Source: Cellvibrionaceae bacterium (GTDB lineage Bacteria; Pseudomonadota; Gammaproteobacteria; Pseudomonadales; Cellvibrionaceae). Taken from it: a stretch of DNA of 11,343 nt. The notes beneath the pieces were generated by a model, which saw only the letters and a program-made list of their open reading frames with translations, searched no databases and had not been told where the DNA came from. The position numbers and the translations under genes are program-made. The DNA lies in contig JALUYN010000404.1 of NCBI GenBank assembly GCA_027012915.1, positions 1-11,343 of the forward strand, read 5' to 3'. Shown here piece after piece: positions 1 to 8,013 of the stretch; position 1 is the stretch's first letter; every line of letters starts with the position of its first letter.

Positions 1-27
1 TGGGCTTAGAGTTAACTTTATTTTTTG

Positions 28-33
28 TATAAA
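28..33 (+). promoter_or_regulatory. Possible -10 box upstream of prfC
   Basis: The hexamer TATAAA lies about 30 bases before the prfC start and matches the sigma-70 -10 consensus in five of six positions. The best -35 candidate, TTAGAG at 6-11 with a 16-base spacer, matches only three of six positions. The surrounding sequence is AT-rich. The upstream gene is outside the window, so an upstream promoter for the whole gene cluster is equally possible. Confidence 0.3.
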
Positions 34-61
34 TCTTTGTACAAATTGGGAATTTAGATAC

Positions 62-1648
62 ATGGCTGAAGCCAATTTTATCAATGAAATCAATAAGAGA
101 CGCACGTTTGCTATCATCTCTCACCCGGATGCGGGTAAGACCACCATAACCGAGAAGTTGCTGCTGCTCGGACAGTTGATTCAGGTCGCCGGTTCTGTAA
201 AGGGCAAGGGCTCAGACCGGCATGCTACTTCTGACTGGATGGGCATGGAGCAGGAGCGGGGTATCTCGGTAACCTCTTCGGTGATGCAGTTCCCCTACAA
301 AGATCGAGTGGTTAATCTGCTGGATACCCCTGGGCACGAAGATTTTTCCGAAGATACCTACCGTACCCTGACGGCAGTGGATTCGGCGTTAATGGTGGTT
401 GATGGTGCCAAGGGTGTGGAGGAACGCACCATCAAACTGATGGATGTATGCCGCTTGCGCGACACGCCCATTATCAGTTTTGTGAACAAAATGGACCGTG
501 ATATTCGGGATCCGATTGACCTGTTGGACGAGATTGAAGAGGTGCTCAAAATCGAAGGTGCCCCTATCAATTGGCCCATCGGCATGGGTAAAGAGTTTAA
601 GGGCGTTTACAACCTCTACAGCGATACCATTCATGTATTTGAGCGTGGCTCTAACTACGTTATTCCAGAAGACGTCCAAATTCAGGGGCTGGAGAGTGAT
701 GCCGCCAAAGAATTGCTCGGTGTTTACTACGACGATTTCTGCGAGGAAATCGAATTGGTGCGTGGTGCCAGTCACGAATTTGATCTGGATGCGTTCCTGG
801 AAGGCAAGTTAACCCCGGTTTTCTTTGGAACTGCTCTGGCCAACTTCGGTGTTCGGGAAATGCTCGATGGTTTTGTGGAGTGGGCGCCTAAGCCTTTGCC
901 GCGTCAAACTGAAAGTCGTGAAGTGTCTGCCGGCGAAGACAAACTGTCAGGCTTTGTTTTTAAGATTCAAGCCAATATGGACCCCAAACATCGCGACCGC
1001 ATTGCCTTTATGCGCATCTGTTCCGGTGCCTACAAAAAAGGCATGAAAATGAAACACTGTCGTTTCGGCAAGGATGTAAAAATTGCCGATGCAGTGAGCT
1101 TTAAAGCGGGCGAACGGGTTCTGGTCGATGAAGCCTATTCAGGCGATATTATCGGGTTGCACAATCACGGCACCATTCAGATCGGCGACACGTTTACCGA
1201 AGGTGAAACTCTTAAATTTACCGGTATTCCCCACTTTGCGCCTGAGTTGTTTCGAAAAATCCGTCTGGCTGATCCACTCAAAACCAAGCAACTGCAGAAG
1301 GGTTTGAAGCAGTTGTCTGAAGAGGGGTCCACCCAGGTGTTCTTCCCTGAAAATTCCAACGACATCATCGTGGGAGCCGTCGGTGTGCTGCAGTTTGAAG
1401 TGGTCGCCTATCGCCTTAAAGATGAGTACAAGGTTGATGCCATCTATGAGCAGGTGAATATCGCCACGGCCCGTTGGGTTGAGTCAGAAGATGACAAGAA
1501 GATTGAGGAGTTAAAACGTAAGGCATCGGATAACATTGCCATTGATGGTGGTGGTCATCTAACGTACCTAGCTCCGACTCGCGTGAATCTGTCACTCACG
1601 GAAGAGCGCTATCCGGAGATTCAGTTCCGGGCCACGCGAGAGCATTAA
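62..1648 (+). CDS. prfC: Peptide chain release factor 3 (RF3)
   Basis: RF3 is a cytoplasmic translational GTPase that recycles RF1 or RF2 from the ribosome after peptide release. The 528-residue product matches the usual RF3 length (529 in E. coli). The GTPase motifs are clear: P-loop SHPDAGKT at residues 20-27, the G2 region ERGISV at 65-70, DTPGHEDF from 88, and NKMD at 142-145. The long switch region containing [12 protein letters not shown] (about 49-60) is typical of RF3 and separates it from EF-G. The C-terminal part matches RF3 domains II and III, with no frameshift or truncation. The ribosome binding site is weak (GGGA at 48-51, ten bases from the ATG), but the N-terminus aligns with the family. 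It is the first of seven closely spaced plus-strand genes. No attenuator or riboswitch is visible in the 61 bases upstream. Confidence 0.97.
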   Translation: MAEANFINEINKRRTFAIISHPDAGKTTITEKLLLLGQLIQVAGSVKGKGSDRHATSDWMGMEQERGISVTSSVMQFPYKDRVVNLLDTPGHEDFSEDTYRTLTAVDSALMVVDGAKGVEERTIKLMDVCRLRDTPIISFVNKMDRDIRDPIDLLDEIEEVLKIEGAPINWPIGMGKEFKGVYNLYSDTIHVFERGSNYVIPEDVQIQGLESDAAKELLGVYYDDFCEEIELVRGASHEFDLDAFLEGKLTPVFFGTALANFGVREMLDGFVEWAPKPLPRQTESREVSAGEDKLSGFVFKIQANMDPKHRDRIAFMRICSGAYKKGMKMKHCRFGKDVKIADAVSFKAGERVLVDEAYSGDIIGLHNHGTIQIGDTFTEGETLKFTGIPHFAPELFRKIRLADPLKTKQLQKGLKQLSEEGSTQVFFPENSNDIIVGAVGVLQFEVVAYRLKDEYKVDAIYEQVNIATARWVESEDDKKIEELKRKASDNIAIDGGGHLTYLAPTRVNLSLTEERYPEIQFRATREH

Positions 1649-1693
1649 AGTCCTGAAAATAGGGCTCATAAGAAAGATAAAGAGTTCCATTTA

Positions 1694-2290
1694 ATGAGTG
1701 ACAAGATTGTTCCGGATATTCCGGAAACCATGCCTACCATGGGCAACGCCTTTGTGCGTTGGTTTGGGCGAAACCTGCTGCGATTGCAGGGCTGGAAATT
1801 CAAAGGCGAGTTGCCTCGCGAGAAGAAAGTAATGGTGGTGGCCGCACCTCATACCTCTAACTGGGATTTTGTGGTGGGGATGGCGGCCATTATGTCTCTT
1901 GGGTTGCAGATCACATTCTTTATGAAGAAAGAGGCCTTTTTCTGGCCAGTGGCCGGGCTCTGGAAAAAGCTTGGGGGTAAGCCTATTGATCGAAGTCGCG
2001 CTCAGGATGTTTCAGCCCAGCAGGTGGCAGAGTTTGAGCGCAACGAAAAAATCTGGGTGGCTATCACGCCCGAGGGAACTCGTAGCAAGGTGACTCGCTG
2101 GAAGTCAGGATTTGTGCGTATCGCTCACGCCGCGAATGTTCCTATTCTAGTGGTGGGCTTCAATGCCACTACCAAGGAGGTGGTGTTGGATAAAGTGGTT
2201 CCTGCCACCGATGATTTTGAAGGGCAAGCCGAAAATTTGCGGCAGTACACCAATCAGATTTTTGTGGGCATTCGCCCGGAAAACCAATAG
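1694..2290 (+). CDS. Lysophospholipid acyltransferase family protein (PlsC-like)
   Basis: The 198-residue protein has the signature of glycerolipid acyltransferases. The catalytic HX4D motif is HTSNWD at residues 53-58. A GKPIDR block (95-100) corresponds to the glycerol-phosphate binding motif, and PEGTRS lies at 126-131. It is shorter than true PlsC (about 245 residues) and lacks a strong N-terminal membrane anchor. It therefore fits the short acyltransferases annotated as 1-acylglycerol-3-phosphate O-acyltransferase-like, which presumably act at the inner membrane. The acyl donor and acceptor cannot be read from the sequence. It begins 45 bases after prfC, with a purine-rich AAAGAG at 1680-1685 as probable ribosome binding site, and is probably co-transcribed with its neighbours. 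Confidence 0.85.
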   Translation: MSDKIVPDIPETMPTMGNAFVRWFGRNLLRLQGWKFKGELPREKKVMVVAAPHTSNWDFVVGMAAIMSLGLQITFFMKKEAFFWPVAGLWKKLGGKPIDRSRAQDVSAQQVAEFERNEKIWVAITPEGTRSKVTRWKSGFVRIAHAANVPILVVGFNATTKEVVLDKVVPATDDFEGQAENLRQYTNQIFVGIRPENQ

Positions 2291-2328
2291 CCTCGTCTAG
2301 ATAGAAATGTTAAAAAAGGAGAAGCGTT

Positions 2329-3081
2329 GTGGAATTTTCGTTGGTGACCTTCTCCGTTCTTATAGTGGTGGGCTTTCTCGCAGGGTTGATCAGTGCCATA
2401 GCCGGTTCTGGTGGTTTGATTGTACTGCCGACACTGCTTTCCGTAGGTATGCCACCGCTTCAGGCATTGGCGACCAATAAATTTCAGAGTGTTTTTGGAA
2501 CCCTCTCGTCCACGGTAAACTTTTTCCGCAAGGGCCATATCGACCTTAAAACCATGAAAGTAACGTTACTGTGCGCCTTTGTTGGGGCGCTGGTCGGAAC
2601 TTGGGCTGTGCAACAACTCGATACCGAGCTGTTGAAGCAGGGGCTGCCCTATTTTTTATTGCTGTTGGCGCTCTATGTGTGGTTTTCACCACGCATGTCG
2701 AATCACGATACCGAACCGCGCTGCAGTGAACGGAAATTTGATCTGGGTGTTGGTGGCGGTATTGGTTTCTATGGCGGATTTCTGGGGCCAGGCATGGGTT
2801 CGTTTTTTGCCGTCGCCTATTCTTCGCTGCGTGGCTACAATCTCAAGCGGGCGACGGCTCATACCAAGCCCCTGGTTTTGATCACTAATACCACCTCCAT
2901 GGTGATATTTGTATTGGCGGGAAAGGTGTTTTGGAGCCTCGCGATTCCCATGGCCCTGGCCCAGGTATTGGGCGCTCGTATTGGTTCCAATCTGGTGATT
3001 AATCGCGGCGCCAATCTTATTAAACCTGTGTTGGTTACGGTGATTGTAATTCTGGCGCTAAAACTGATTTTCTTTCCCTGA
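2329..3081 (+). CDS. TSUP (TauE/SafE) family membrane permease, YfcA-like
   Basis: The protein has 250 residues and is mostly hydrophobic, with about seven or eight predicted membrane segments arranged as two related halves. The N-terminal half has AGLISAIAGSGGL followed by LATNKFQSVFGT and a charged FRKGHIDLK loop. The second half repeats the pattern with GGFLGPGMGSFF and ATAHTKPLVLITN. This is the TauE/SafE (Pfam PF01925) pattern, closest in appearance to YfcA. Characterised members move sulfite, sulfoacetate or other organosulfur anions across the inner membrane, but the substrate here is unknown and no sulfur gene is nearby. The start is GTG at 2329, supported by an AAGGAGA-type ribosome binding site (about 2316-2322) seven bases upstream. 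It starts 38 bases after the acyltransferase gene. Confidence 0.9.
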   Translation: MEFSLVTFSVLIVVGFLAGLISAIAGSGGLIVLPTLLSVGMPPLQALATNKFQSVFGTLSSTVNFFRKGHIDLKTMKVTLLCAFVGALVGTWAVQQLDTELLKQGLPYFLLLLALYVWFSPRMSNHDTEPRCSERKFDLGVGGGIGFYGGFLGPGMGSFFAVAYSSLRGYNLKRATAHTKPLVLITNTTSMVIFVLAGKVFWSLAIPMALAQVLGARIGSNLVINRGANLIKPVLVTVIVILALKLIFFP

Positions 3082-3091
3082 TGTTCTGCTC

Positions 3092-3442
3092 ATGATTGTT
3101 ACATTTCTCGCCACTTTATTGTTTTGCCTGGTTGCCGTGATTGTTCTGATGTTTACTCAGAAAGGACGTTACCGGGCAAGCCCGGAACGTATCATTCGTT
3201 TGCTTGAATGGATGTTGTTGGGGCAGGCCGATGAAAACGACTGGGAAGTGTTTTGCGGGCTGCCCATTTTGCACGACGATTTTCTGGAGTCGATACGTCA
3301 GGCCTGCGCCGAAATTGCTGAAGACTATCCTCGAGCTTCCAGCCGCTCTATTTACCTTTTGACGGACGAAGGGCTGGATAAATTGCGCCCCTTGCTTGAA
3401 GATGTTCGCTGTTACAAACGCCAACTGGATTCGGAAAAATAA
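3092..3442 (+). CDS. Small membrane-anchored protein of unknown function
   Basis: I do not recognise this 116-residue protein. Residues 3-22 form one hydrophobic segment followed by positive residues (KGRYR), which suggests a single-pass inner-membrane protein with a cytoplasmic soluble domain. The soluble part (about 30-112) is acidic and helical, with the blocks WMLLGQADENDWEVFCGLPI and DFLESIRQACAEI. No catalytic motif or cysteine cluster is visible. It is placed between two permease genes, 10 bases after the TSUP gene and 15 before the next gene. Its codon use resembles the neighbours and the frame is open throughout, so it is probably a real gene. The ribosome binding site before the ATG is poor, so translation may depend on the upstream gene. 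Confidence 0.75.
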   Translation: MIVTFLATLLFCLVAVIVLMFTQKGRYRASPERIIRLLEWMLLGQADENDWEVFCGLPILHDDFLESIRQACAEIAEDYPRASSRSIYLLTDEGLDKLRPLLEDVRCYKRQLDSEK

Positions 3443-3457
3443 CAGAAGGACTCTTTT

Positions 3458-4519
3458 ATGGTGTCTCAGGAATCTCCTATCGCTCGTTTTATTCTGGTGA
3501 CTGCCGCCTTTATCGTTGTGGTTGCGGGAATGAAATCGGCGGAAGCACTGCTGGTGCCGTTTCTACTGTCATTATTTATCGTTGTGATATTTTCGCCGCC
3601 ACTGAGTTGGTTAAAGAATCGAGGGGTACCCTCCGGATTGGCGCTGGCGCTGGTGGTGTCACTGGTTGTGGCTTTTGGTCTCGTTTTTGGCGCAATTGTA
3701 GGGGCCTCTATTGCCGAGTTCCGCGGCGATCTGCCACAGTATCAAGAGCGTTTGCAGGGAGTTTCTCAGCAGGGTAAAGCCTATCTCGATAAGTTGGGTA
3801 TAGCGCTGCCCCAGGAGCAGTGGCAAGAAACCTTTGATCCGGGCGTAGCGTTTTCCTTTGTGGGGAATATGCTGGCGTCGCTGGGTAATGTTATGACCAA
3901 CGCTTTTCTGATACTGCTGATGGTGATTTTTATGTTGGCTGAAGAAGTGCGCTTCAGTGACAAGATGATGTACGCCAAACAGGGCAAGGCGCAGAACAGT
4001 TTGAAAGCGTTGGAGAAATTCACCAGCAGCATAAATCAATATATGGCACTTAAAGCCGGACTCAGTTTGCTGACCGGGGTGTTGGTGCTCCTGTGGTTGC
4101 TGTTCCTCGGCGTGGATTACCCCGTTTTGTGGGCTATGCTCGCCTTTATGCTCAACTTCGTGCCTAACCTGGGCTCTATTTTGGCGGCGATCCCTGCGGT
4201 ATTGCTGGCGTTGGTTCAGCTCGGTCCATTCGACGCTATATGGGTTGCCGTGGGTTACGTGGTAGTGAATACCGTGGTGGGAAATGTGCTCGAGCCGAGA
4301 ATAATGGGGCGCGGTTTGGACCTTTCTACCTTGGTGGTGTTTGTGTCCTTGGTTTTTTGGGGGTGGGTATTGGGGCCGGTAGGAATGCTGCTGTCGGTGC
4401 CTCTGACCATGACCGTTAAGATCGCTCTGGAGAATTTTAAGGATACTGAGTGGATTGCGGTAATGTTGGGCTCAGGTAAGGGATTGGAAGTAACCACTCA
4501 GGAAAAGGCGCAAGAATAA
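3458..4519 (+). CDS. AI-2E family (PerM/TqsA-like) transporter
   Basis: The 353-residue integral membrane protein shows the layout of the AI-2E transporter family (Pfam PF01594). There are paired hydrophobic segments at the N-terminus (about 8-46 and 57-84), then a soluble, glutamine-rich region (about 87-130). A multi-spanning C-terminal half follows. Family hallmarks include FVPNLGSI at 234-241 and [10 protein letters not shown] at 275-284, followed by [13 protein letters not shown]. Members such as TqsA and YdiK resemble it in length (about 345-370). The family name comes from TqsA, which affects autoinducer-2 export. Other members have been linked to ion or metabolite transport, so the substrate should not be assumed. 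A good ribosome binding site (AGAAGGA at 3444-3450) lies seven bases before the ATG. Confidence 0.9.
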   Translation: MVSQESPIARFILVTAAFIVVVAGMKSAEALLVPFLLSLFIVVIFSPPLSWLKNRGVPSGLALALVVSLVVAFGLVFGAIVGASIAEFRGDLPQYQERLQGVSQQGKAYLDKLGIALPQEQWQETFDPGVAFSFVGNMLASLGNVMTNAFLILLMVIFMLAEEVRFSDKMMYAKQGKAQNSLKALEKFTSSINQYMALKAGLSLLTGVLVLLWLLFLGVDYPVLWAMLAFMLNFVPNLGSILAAIPAVLLALVQLGPFDAIWVAVGYVVVNTVVGNVLEPRIMGRGLDLSTLVVFVSLVFWGWVLGPVGMLLSVPLTMTVKIALENFKDTEWIAVMLGSGKGLEVTTQEKAQE

Positions 4520-4529
4520 GAGTGAAGCA

Positions 4530-5210
4530 TTGAATCGTATGAGAGAAGTTCATCAACAGCTGACGGATATCGTCTGCGAAATTGTTCCTGAAGCGCGCAT
4601 TGAGCGCTATACACTACCCAATGATACCGGGATTGATTTGTTCTTGATGAATGAAGACTACCCCACAGGTCGCTTGCCCTACGATGCAGCGATGAAGTTG
4701 ATGGAGCAGCCGTTTTACTGGGCCTTCTGTTGGGCGTCCGGTGCCGTGCTGGCGCAATATGTTTTATCGAATCCCGAAATTGTTGCCGGTAAGCGGGTGG
4801 TGGATTTTGGGTGTGGCTCGGGCGTGGTTGCCATTGCAGCAAAGAAGGCTGGTGCCCGCGAAGTGGTGGCCTGCGATATTGATCCGCTGGCGATGACCGC
4901 CACTCGAGAAAACGCTCGAATCAACGAAGTGGACCTGATCCTGTGTGATGACTTTGAGCACGTTGCCGGTGAAGTTGATTTGATCATCGTCGCTGACGTC
5001 CTCTATGATCGGGACAATTTACCGTGGTTGGATCGCTTTTCCGCCAAAGCCCCGGACGTGCTGGTGGCGGATTCAAGGGTTAAGAATTTCGACTATCCGC
5101 CGTATCAACAAGTGGCGCGGGTGGACGCTTGTACCTTACCCGATCTGGATGAATCGCTGGAATTTCGCGATGTACGAATTTATCGCACTCTGACCAACAC
5201 GGCGGAGTAG
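4530..5210 (+). CDS. Class I SAM-dependent methyltransferase, ETF-beta lysine methyltransferase-like
   Basis: The 226-residue protein has the Rossmann methyltransferase core. Motif I is VVDFGCGSG at residues 90-98, the acidic loop after strand 2 is CDIDPLA at 115-121, and a downstream ADVLYDRD lies at 155-162. The segment [11 protein letters not shown] (61-71) and the DVLYD motif are typical of the family containing animal METTL20 and its bacterial homologues, which trimethylate lysines of the electron transfer flavoprotein beta subunit. The substrate assignment is by resemblance only, and a related protein or small-molecule target is possible. Two starts are plausible: TTG at 4530, with a purine-rich AAGAGTGAAG just upstream, and ATG at 4539, three codons later. 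Neither changes the domain. The gene starts 10 bases after the AI-2E gene. Confidence 0.83.
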   Translation: MNRMREVHQQLTDIVCEIVPEARIERYTLPNDTGIDLFLMNEDYPTGRLPYDAAMKLMEQPFYWAFCWASGAVLAQYVLSNPEIVAGKRVVDFGCGSGVVAIAAKKAGAREVVACDIDPLAMTATRENARINEVDLILCDDFEHVAGEVDLIIVADVLYDRDNLPWLDRFSAKAPDVLVADSRVKNFDYPPYQQVARVDACTLPDLDESLEFRDVRIYRTLTNTAE

Positions 5211-5214
5211 TACG

Positions 5215-5481
5215 ATGCAGGAATACATAGTATTGACCCTGGTTGTCGTTATCTCGATTGCTGCGCACGTGTGGTTGTTTCTCTGGATCAAATTTCGAAT
5301 CGATGAAGCCGTAGTTATCAAGTGTCTGGAAGATGTATCCGACAATAAACCAAATGGTGTGTCGGTCGAAGTGATGGCTGAGAGCATTAATTACAAAATT
5401 GATCGTGTAGCGGCAATCTGCGAGCGAAGTCAGAAAATTACTTGTGTGGATTTACAGGCTCAACTGTGGCGCAAGATCTAG
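5215..5481 (+). CDS. Small membrane-anchored protein of unknown function
   Basis: The protein has 88 residues and is not recognised. Residues 4-25 form a hydrophobic segment. The rest is a short soluble tail in which VSVEVMAESINYKIDRVAAICERSQ has the spacing of a helix-turn-helix-like or small helical bundle, although this is weak. It starts four bases after the methyltransferase stop. A GGAG ribosome binding site (5204-5207) overlaps the end of that gene, which points to tight coupling. It is the last gene of the plus-strand cluster, and a run of nine C bases follows its stop directly. The small size and lack of a known motif make the product uncertain, but the spacing and start signal favour a real gene. 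Confidence 0.7.
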   Translation: MQEYIVLTLVVVISIAAHVWLFLWIKFRIDEAVVIKCLEDVSDNKPNGVSVEVMAESINYKIDRVAAICERSQKITCVDLQAQLWRKI

Positions 5482-5521
5482 CCCCCCCCCTCAGTTTTTG
5501 TGTGGTTTCTGGGGCGCTTTC

Positions 5522-6928
5522 TCAATAGGCATCTCGATCCCTAGGCCGCTTGCCAATGACATCCAATGCTGCCACGCGATAGGCCTCTGCCAGGGTGGGA
5601 AAGTTAAAAACACTCTCGACAAAAATATCCACATCGGCGTCTGCCAGCATGGCCATTTGACCGATGTGAATCAATTCCGTGGCGCCTTCTCCTGCAATCA
5701 TGACGCCCAGAACCTTGCGTCCTTGTGCATCACAGATAAGTTTTAGAAGCCCGTCTTCTTCTCCGGAAATATGGCCCCGGGCAATCTCGGAGAATACGGC
5801 GCGGCCTACGATAATTTCTTCGTGCTTTTGCTCCGCTTGCTGTTCGGTCAAGCCGATGGCAGACAGTTCCGGTATACCGTAAATGCCTGAGGGTATCATC
5901 TGGCTCATATGCCCCACAGGAAGATTGAGGGCATTGCAGCTGGAACGACGTCCTTGTTCCATGGACGTAGAAGCCAGCGAGGGTGGACCAATGACATCGC
6001 CCGCGGCATAGATATTTGGCACTGAAGTACGCAAATTGTCATCGACGCTGAGGGTGCCATGTTGGTTCAGGCTCAAGCCGGCATTCTCCAAGTGCAGCTC
6101 TTTGACGTTGGCGACGCGACCTGCTGCACACAGCATTTTTTCACTGCGCACTAGACTGCCGTCATCGCATTCGGTGATAACGTTGGAGAGTCCATCCCAA
6201 TAAACTCTGGTGACTGTAGCGTTGCCTTTCCAGGTCCCGCCCATTGCTTCGAAGCGCCGTACAAACAGATCTGTCAGATCCTTGTCGAGGAAACCGAGGG
6301 GGCGCGGGTACTTATCGATCATGGTGACTTCGACTCCCAAAGTCTGAAAGATGGAGGCGTACTCACTGGCGATTACGCCGCCTCCCAGTACCACCAAACT
6401 TTTGGGCAGGTAGAGCATCGAGAGAATCGAGTCGCTGTCGAAAATGTTCTCATGATCGATGGGAATGTTGTCCGGTTGTCGCGGCTGCGATCCGGAAGCG
6501 ATAACAATATGATCTGCTTTGAGCAACAGGGGATCACCTTTGACGCGATCAATCTGCAACTCGTTGGCATTCAGAAATTTGGCGCGGCCATGGATGCGAT
6601 GGATATGGTTCCTATCCACCTGCTTGCGCATATAGTCGTCGTGGGATTTTAAGACACTATCCAGTCGGTCGATCAACGTGGCTAGTTCGATTTCTTCATT
6701 AAGCTGAAAGTTGGCCAGCGCCGCGTTTTGGCGCATGCGCTTGACTCGCAGAGCGTTTTCTCGAAGAGTTTTTGAAGGAATGGTACCCCGATGTACACAG
6801 GCTCCGCCGAGCAGGCGGTCGCGTTCGATAAGAGCAACTTTCTTTCCAGCTTTGGCGGATTGAATCGCGGCTTTTTGTCCAGCGGGCCCACTCCCCACAA
6901 CAACCATGTCGTAGTGTTCATGCTTCAT
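5522..6928 (-). CDS. sthA: Soluble pyridine nucleotide transhydrogenase
   Basis: SthA is a cytoplasmic FAD protein that moves hydride between NADPH and NAD+, helping to reoxidise excess NADPH. The 468-residue product matches the family length (466 in E. coli). The FAD-binding motif VGSGPAG lies at residues 11-17. The GGACVHRGTIPSK block at 41-53 has Cys44 but Thr49 in place of the second redox cysteine of lipoamide dehydrogenases, which is diagnostic of SthA. The NAD(P)-binding motif GGGVIASEYA is at 182-191, the second FAD motif NIYAAGD at 305-311, and the C-terminal dimerisation block ends FNFPTLAEAYRVAALDVIGK. The start codon overlaps the stop of the upstream HDOD gene (ATGA at 6925-6928 on the minus strand), so the two are probably co-transcribed and translationally coupled. 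No promoter of its own is evident. Confidence 0.96.
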   Translation of the reverse strand: MKHEHYDMVVVGSGPAGQKAAIQSAKAGKKVALIERDRLLGGACVHRGTIPSKTLRENALRVKRMRQNAALANFQLNEEIELATLIDRLDSVLKSHDDYMRKQVDRNHIHRIHGRAKFLNANELQIDRVKGDPLLLKADHIVIASGSQPRQPDNIPIDHENIFDSDSILSMLYLPKSLVVLGGGVIASEYASIFQTLGVEVTMIDKYPRPLGFLDKDLTDLFVRRFEAMGGTWKGNATVTRVYWDGLSNVITECDDGSLVRSEKMLCAAGRVANVKELHLENAGLSLNQHGTLSVDDNLRTSVPNIYAAGDVIGPPSLASTSMEQGRRSSCNALNLPVGHMSQMIPSGIYGIPELSAIGLTEQQAEQKHEEIIVGRAVFSEIARGHISGEEDGLLKLICDAQGRKVLGVMIAGEGATELIHIGQMAMLADADVDIFVESVFNFPTLAEAYRVAALDVIGKRPRDRDAY

Positions 6929-7782
6929 GAGCGAGACATAGCCTCCATGCTGCTGACAATATCACTTTGGCGTTTCAGTAACCCTTCAACCTCATCGGGA
7001 TAGAGATTTAAATCTCCGAAAACACCCAGTTCGCTCAACGCTTCGCGATCCAGTTCATCAGGGCTGAGAGTATGCAGTGCGAATTGCGCAGCGGCGTTCA
7101 CGATAGCAGTCTGCTCCTTTGCGTGAGGAGCATCGTTATAGTGGTAGAAATACTGCAATGCTTCGCAAATGATCATGGGCATTTCCCACTGACGCAGCAC
7201 ACAGCTCCCCACTTCTATACTCATCTCTTCTTCAATTCTGTGCAGGACTTCTGCCGACGGATTCATATTCAGTTGTCCACAGATTTCCAGTGCGGCCTGC
7301 AGCGCCACAGGTTTACCGATTGAGTGCAATAGGCCACAGAGGAATGTGGCTTCTACATTCAGGCGGCAGCTGCGCGCAATTTCTTTGCTCCAAAGTGCGG
7401 TGAGAAGCGCGTGACGCCATGTGTGTTCAATATGGGACTCGTATCCTGGTGCGTTAAACATTTTGGTGCTGATAGAAGCGGCTACTGCTATGTCACATAT
7501 CAGGTTCATACCCAGTCGCGTAATGGCCTGTTGCAGGGATACCAGCGTTGAGTTGGGCGTGTACGCCGCTGAGTTTGCAATGTGCATAACATGGGCTGCC
7601 AGCGATGGGTCGCTTTGAATCAGGAGCGCCAGTTGCAGTGCGTCGGAGTCGGCGTCCTGAGACAGGGCGATTACCTTGTTGGCGACTTCGGGGAGCAAGG
7701 GAACTTGGATATCCCCTTTTGTTGTGCGTCTTTTAAGTTCTTCCAAAAGTTCTAGGGCTACGTCGGACGGCTCAGCGGGCAT
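6925..7782 (-). CDS. HDOD domain protein
   Basis: The 285-residue protein is dominated by an HDOD domain (about residues 22-215). This is a non-catalytic relative of HD phosphohydrolases found in signalling and stress regulation. Visible family features are VPLLPEVANKVIAL (27-40), the LIQSDPSLAAHVMHIANSAAY block (54-74) and AITRLGMN (86-93). A degenerate metal site follows, with WRHAL at 122-126 and LLHSIGK at 151-157. The HD doublet aspartate is replaced by Ser154, so metal-dependent hydrolase activity is unlikely. The C-terminal 70 residues are helical and unassigned. The ATG has a good ribosome binding site (AAGGA on the minus strand, about nine bases upstream). It overlaps sthA by four bases and is divergent from the receiver-like gene at 8014. 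No output domain is fused to it, so its partner is unknown. Confidence 0.9.
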   Translation of the reverse strand: MPAEPSDVALELLEELKRRTTKGDIQVPLLPEVANKVIALSQDADSDALQLALLIQSDPSLAAHVMHIANSAAYTPNSTLVSLQQAITRLGMNLICDIAVAASISTKMFNAPGYESHIEHTWRHALLTALWSKEIARSCRLNVEATFLCGLLHSIGKPVALQAALEICGQLNMNPSAEVLHRIEEEMSIEVGSCVLRQWEMPMIICEALQYFYHYNDAPHAKEQTAIVNAAAQFALHTLSPDELDREALSELGVFGDLNLYPDEVEGLLKRQSDIVSSMEAMSRS

Positions 7783-7936
7783 CGCTTACTTCCTTGGGGC
7801 TTCAAATATCATGTTCGGCTTTTTAAGTTGTTGAAAACACTTATTTTTATCTGGCCGATGTCTATTGCTTGAGTGTAGCTCATATTCTGTGAGGCGCCGC
7901 AGAAATAAAAATGATGAATTCCGCGTCCCATAAAAT

Positions 7937-7966
7937 TTGGCAATTTGCGATATTTGTAACAATACT
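7937..7966 (+). promoter_or_regulatory. Candidate sigma-70 promoter for the receiver-like gene
   Basis: In the 231-base divergent intergenic region, TTGGCA (7937-7942, five of six to the -35 consensus) is followed after 18 bases by AATACT (7961-7966, four of six to the -10 consensus). It would start transcription roughly 40 bases before the ATG at 8014. The leader contains no strong hairpin. This is pattern matching only, and nearby AT-rich sequence offers weaker alternatives. A promoter for the minus-strand HDOD gene must also lie in this region, but I see no convincing one. Confidence 0.3.
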
Positions 7967-8013
7967 GATGTGAAGCAACAGTAGCTTTTTCCGAATGGAT
8001 TCAGGAGGTTGGT

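Noticed and set aside
389..775. 128-codon open frame on the minus strand inside prfC
   Set aside because: It lies wholly within a strongly conserved gene, has no recognisable product and is explained by the codon pattern of the opposite strand.
1649..1666. Hairpin AGTCCT-GAAAAT-AGGGCT right after the prfC stop as a terminator
   Set aside because: The stem is only six pairs with one wobble and no T run follows. The next gene starts 28 bases later in the same direction, so termination is unlikely.
5482..5490. Run of nine C bases as a phase-variable tract or part of a terminator
   Set aside because: It lies after a stop codon and outside both convergent genes, so slippage would change no protein. 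The GGGG at 5513-5516 could pair only across a long loop. It may also be a sequencing-prone homopolymer.
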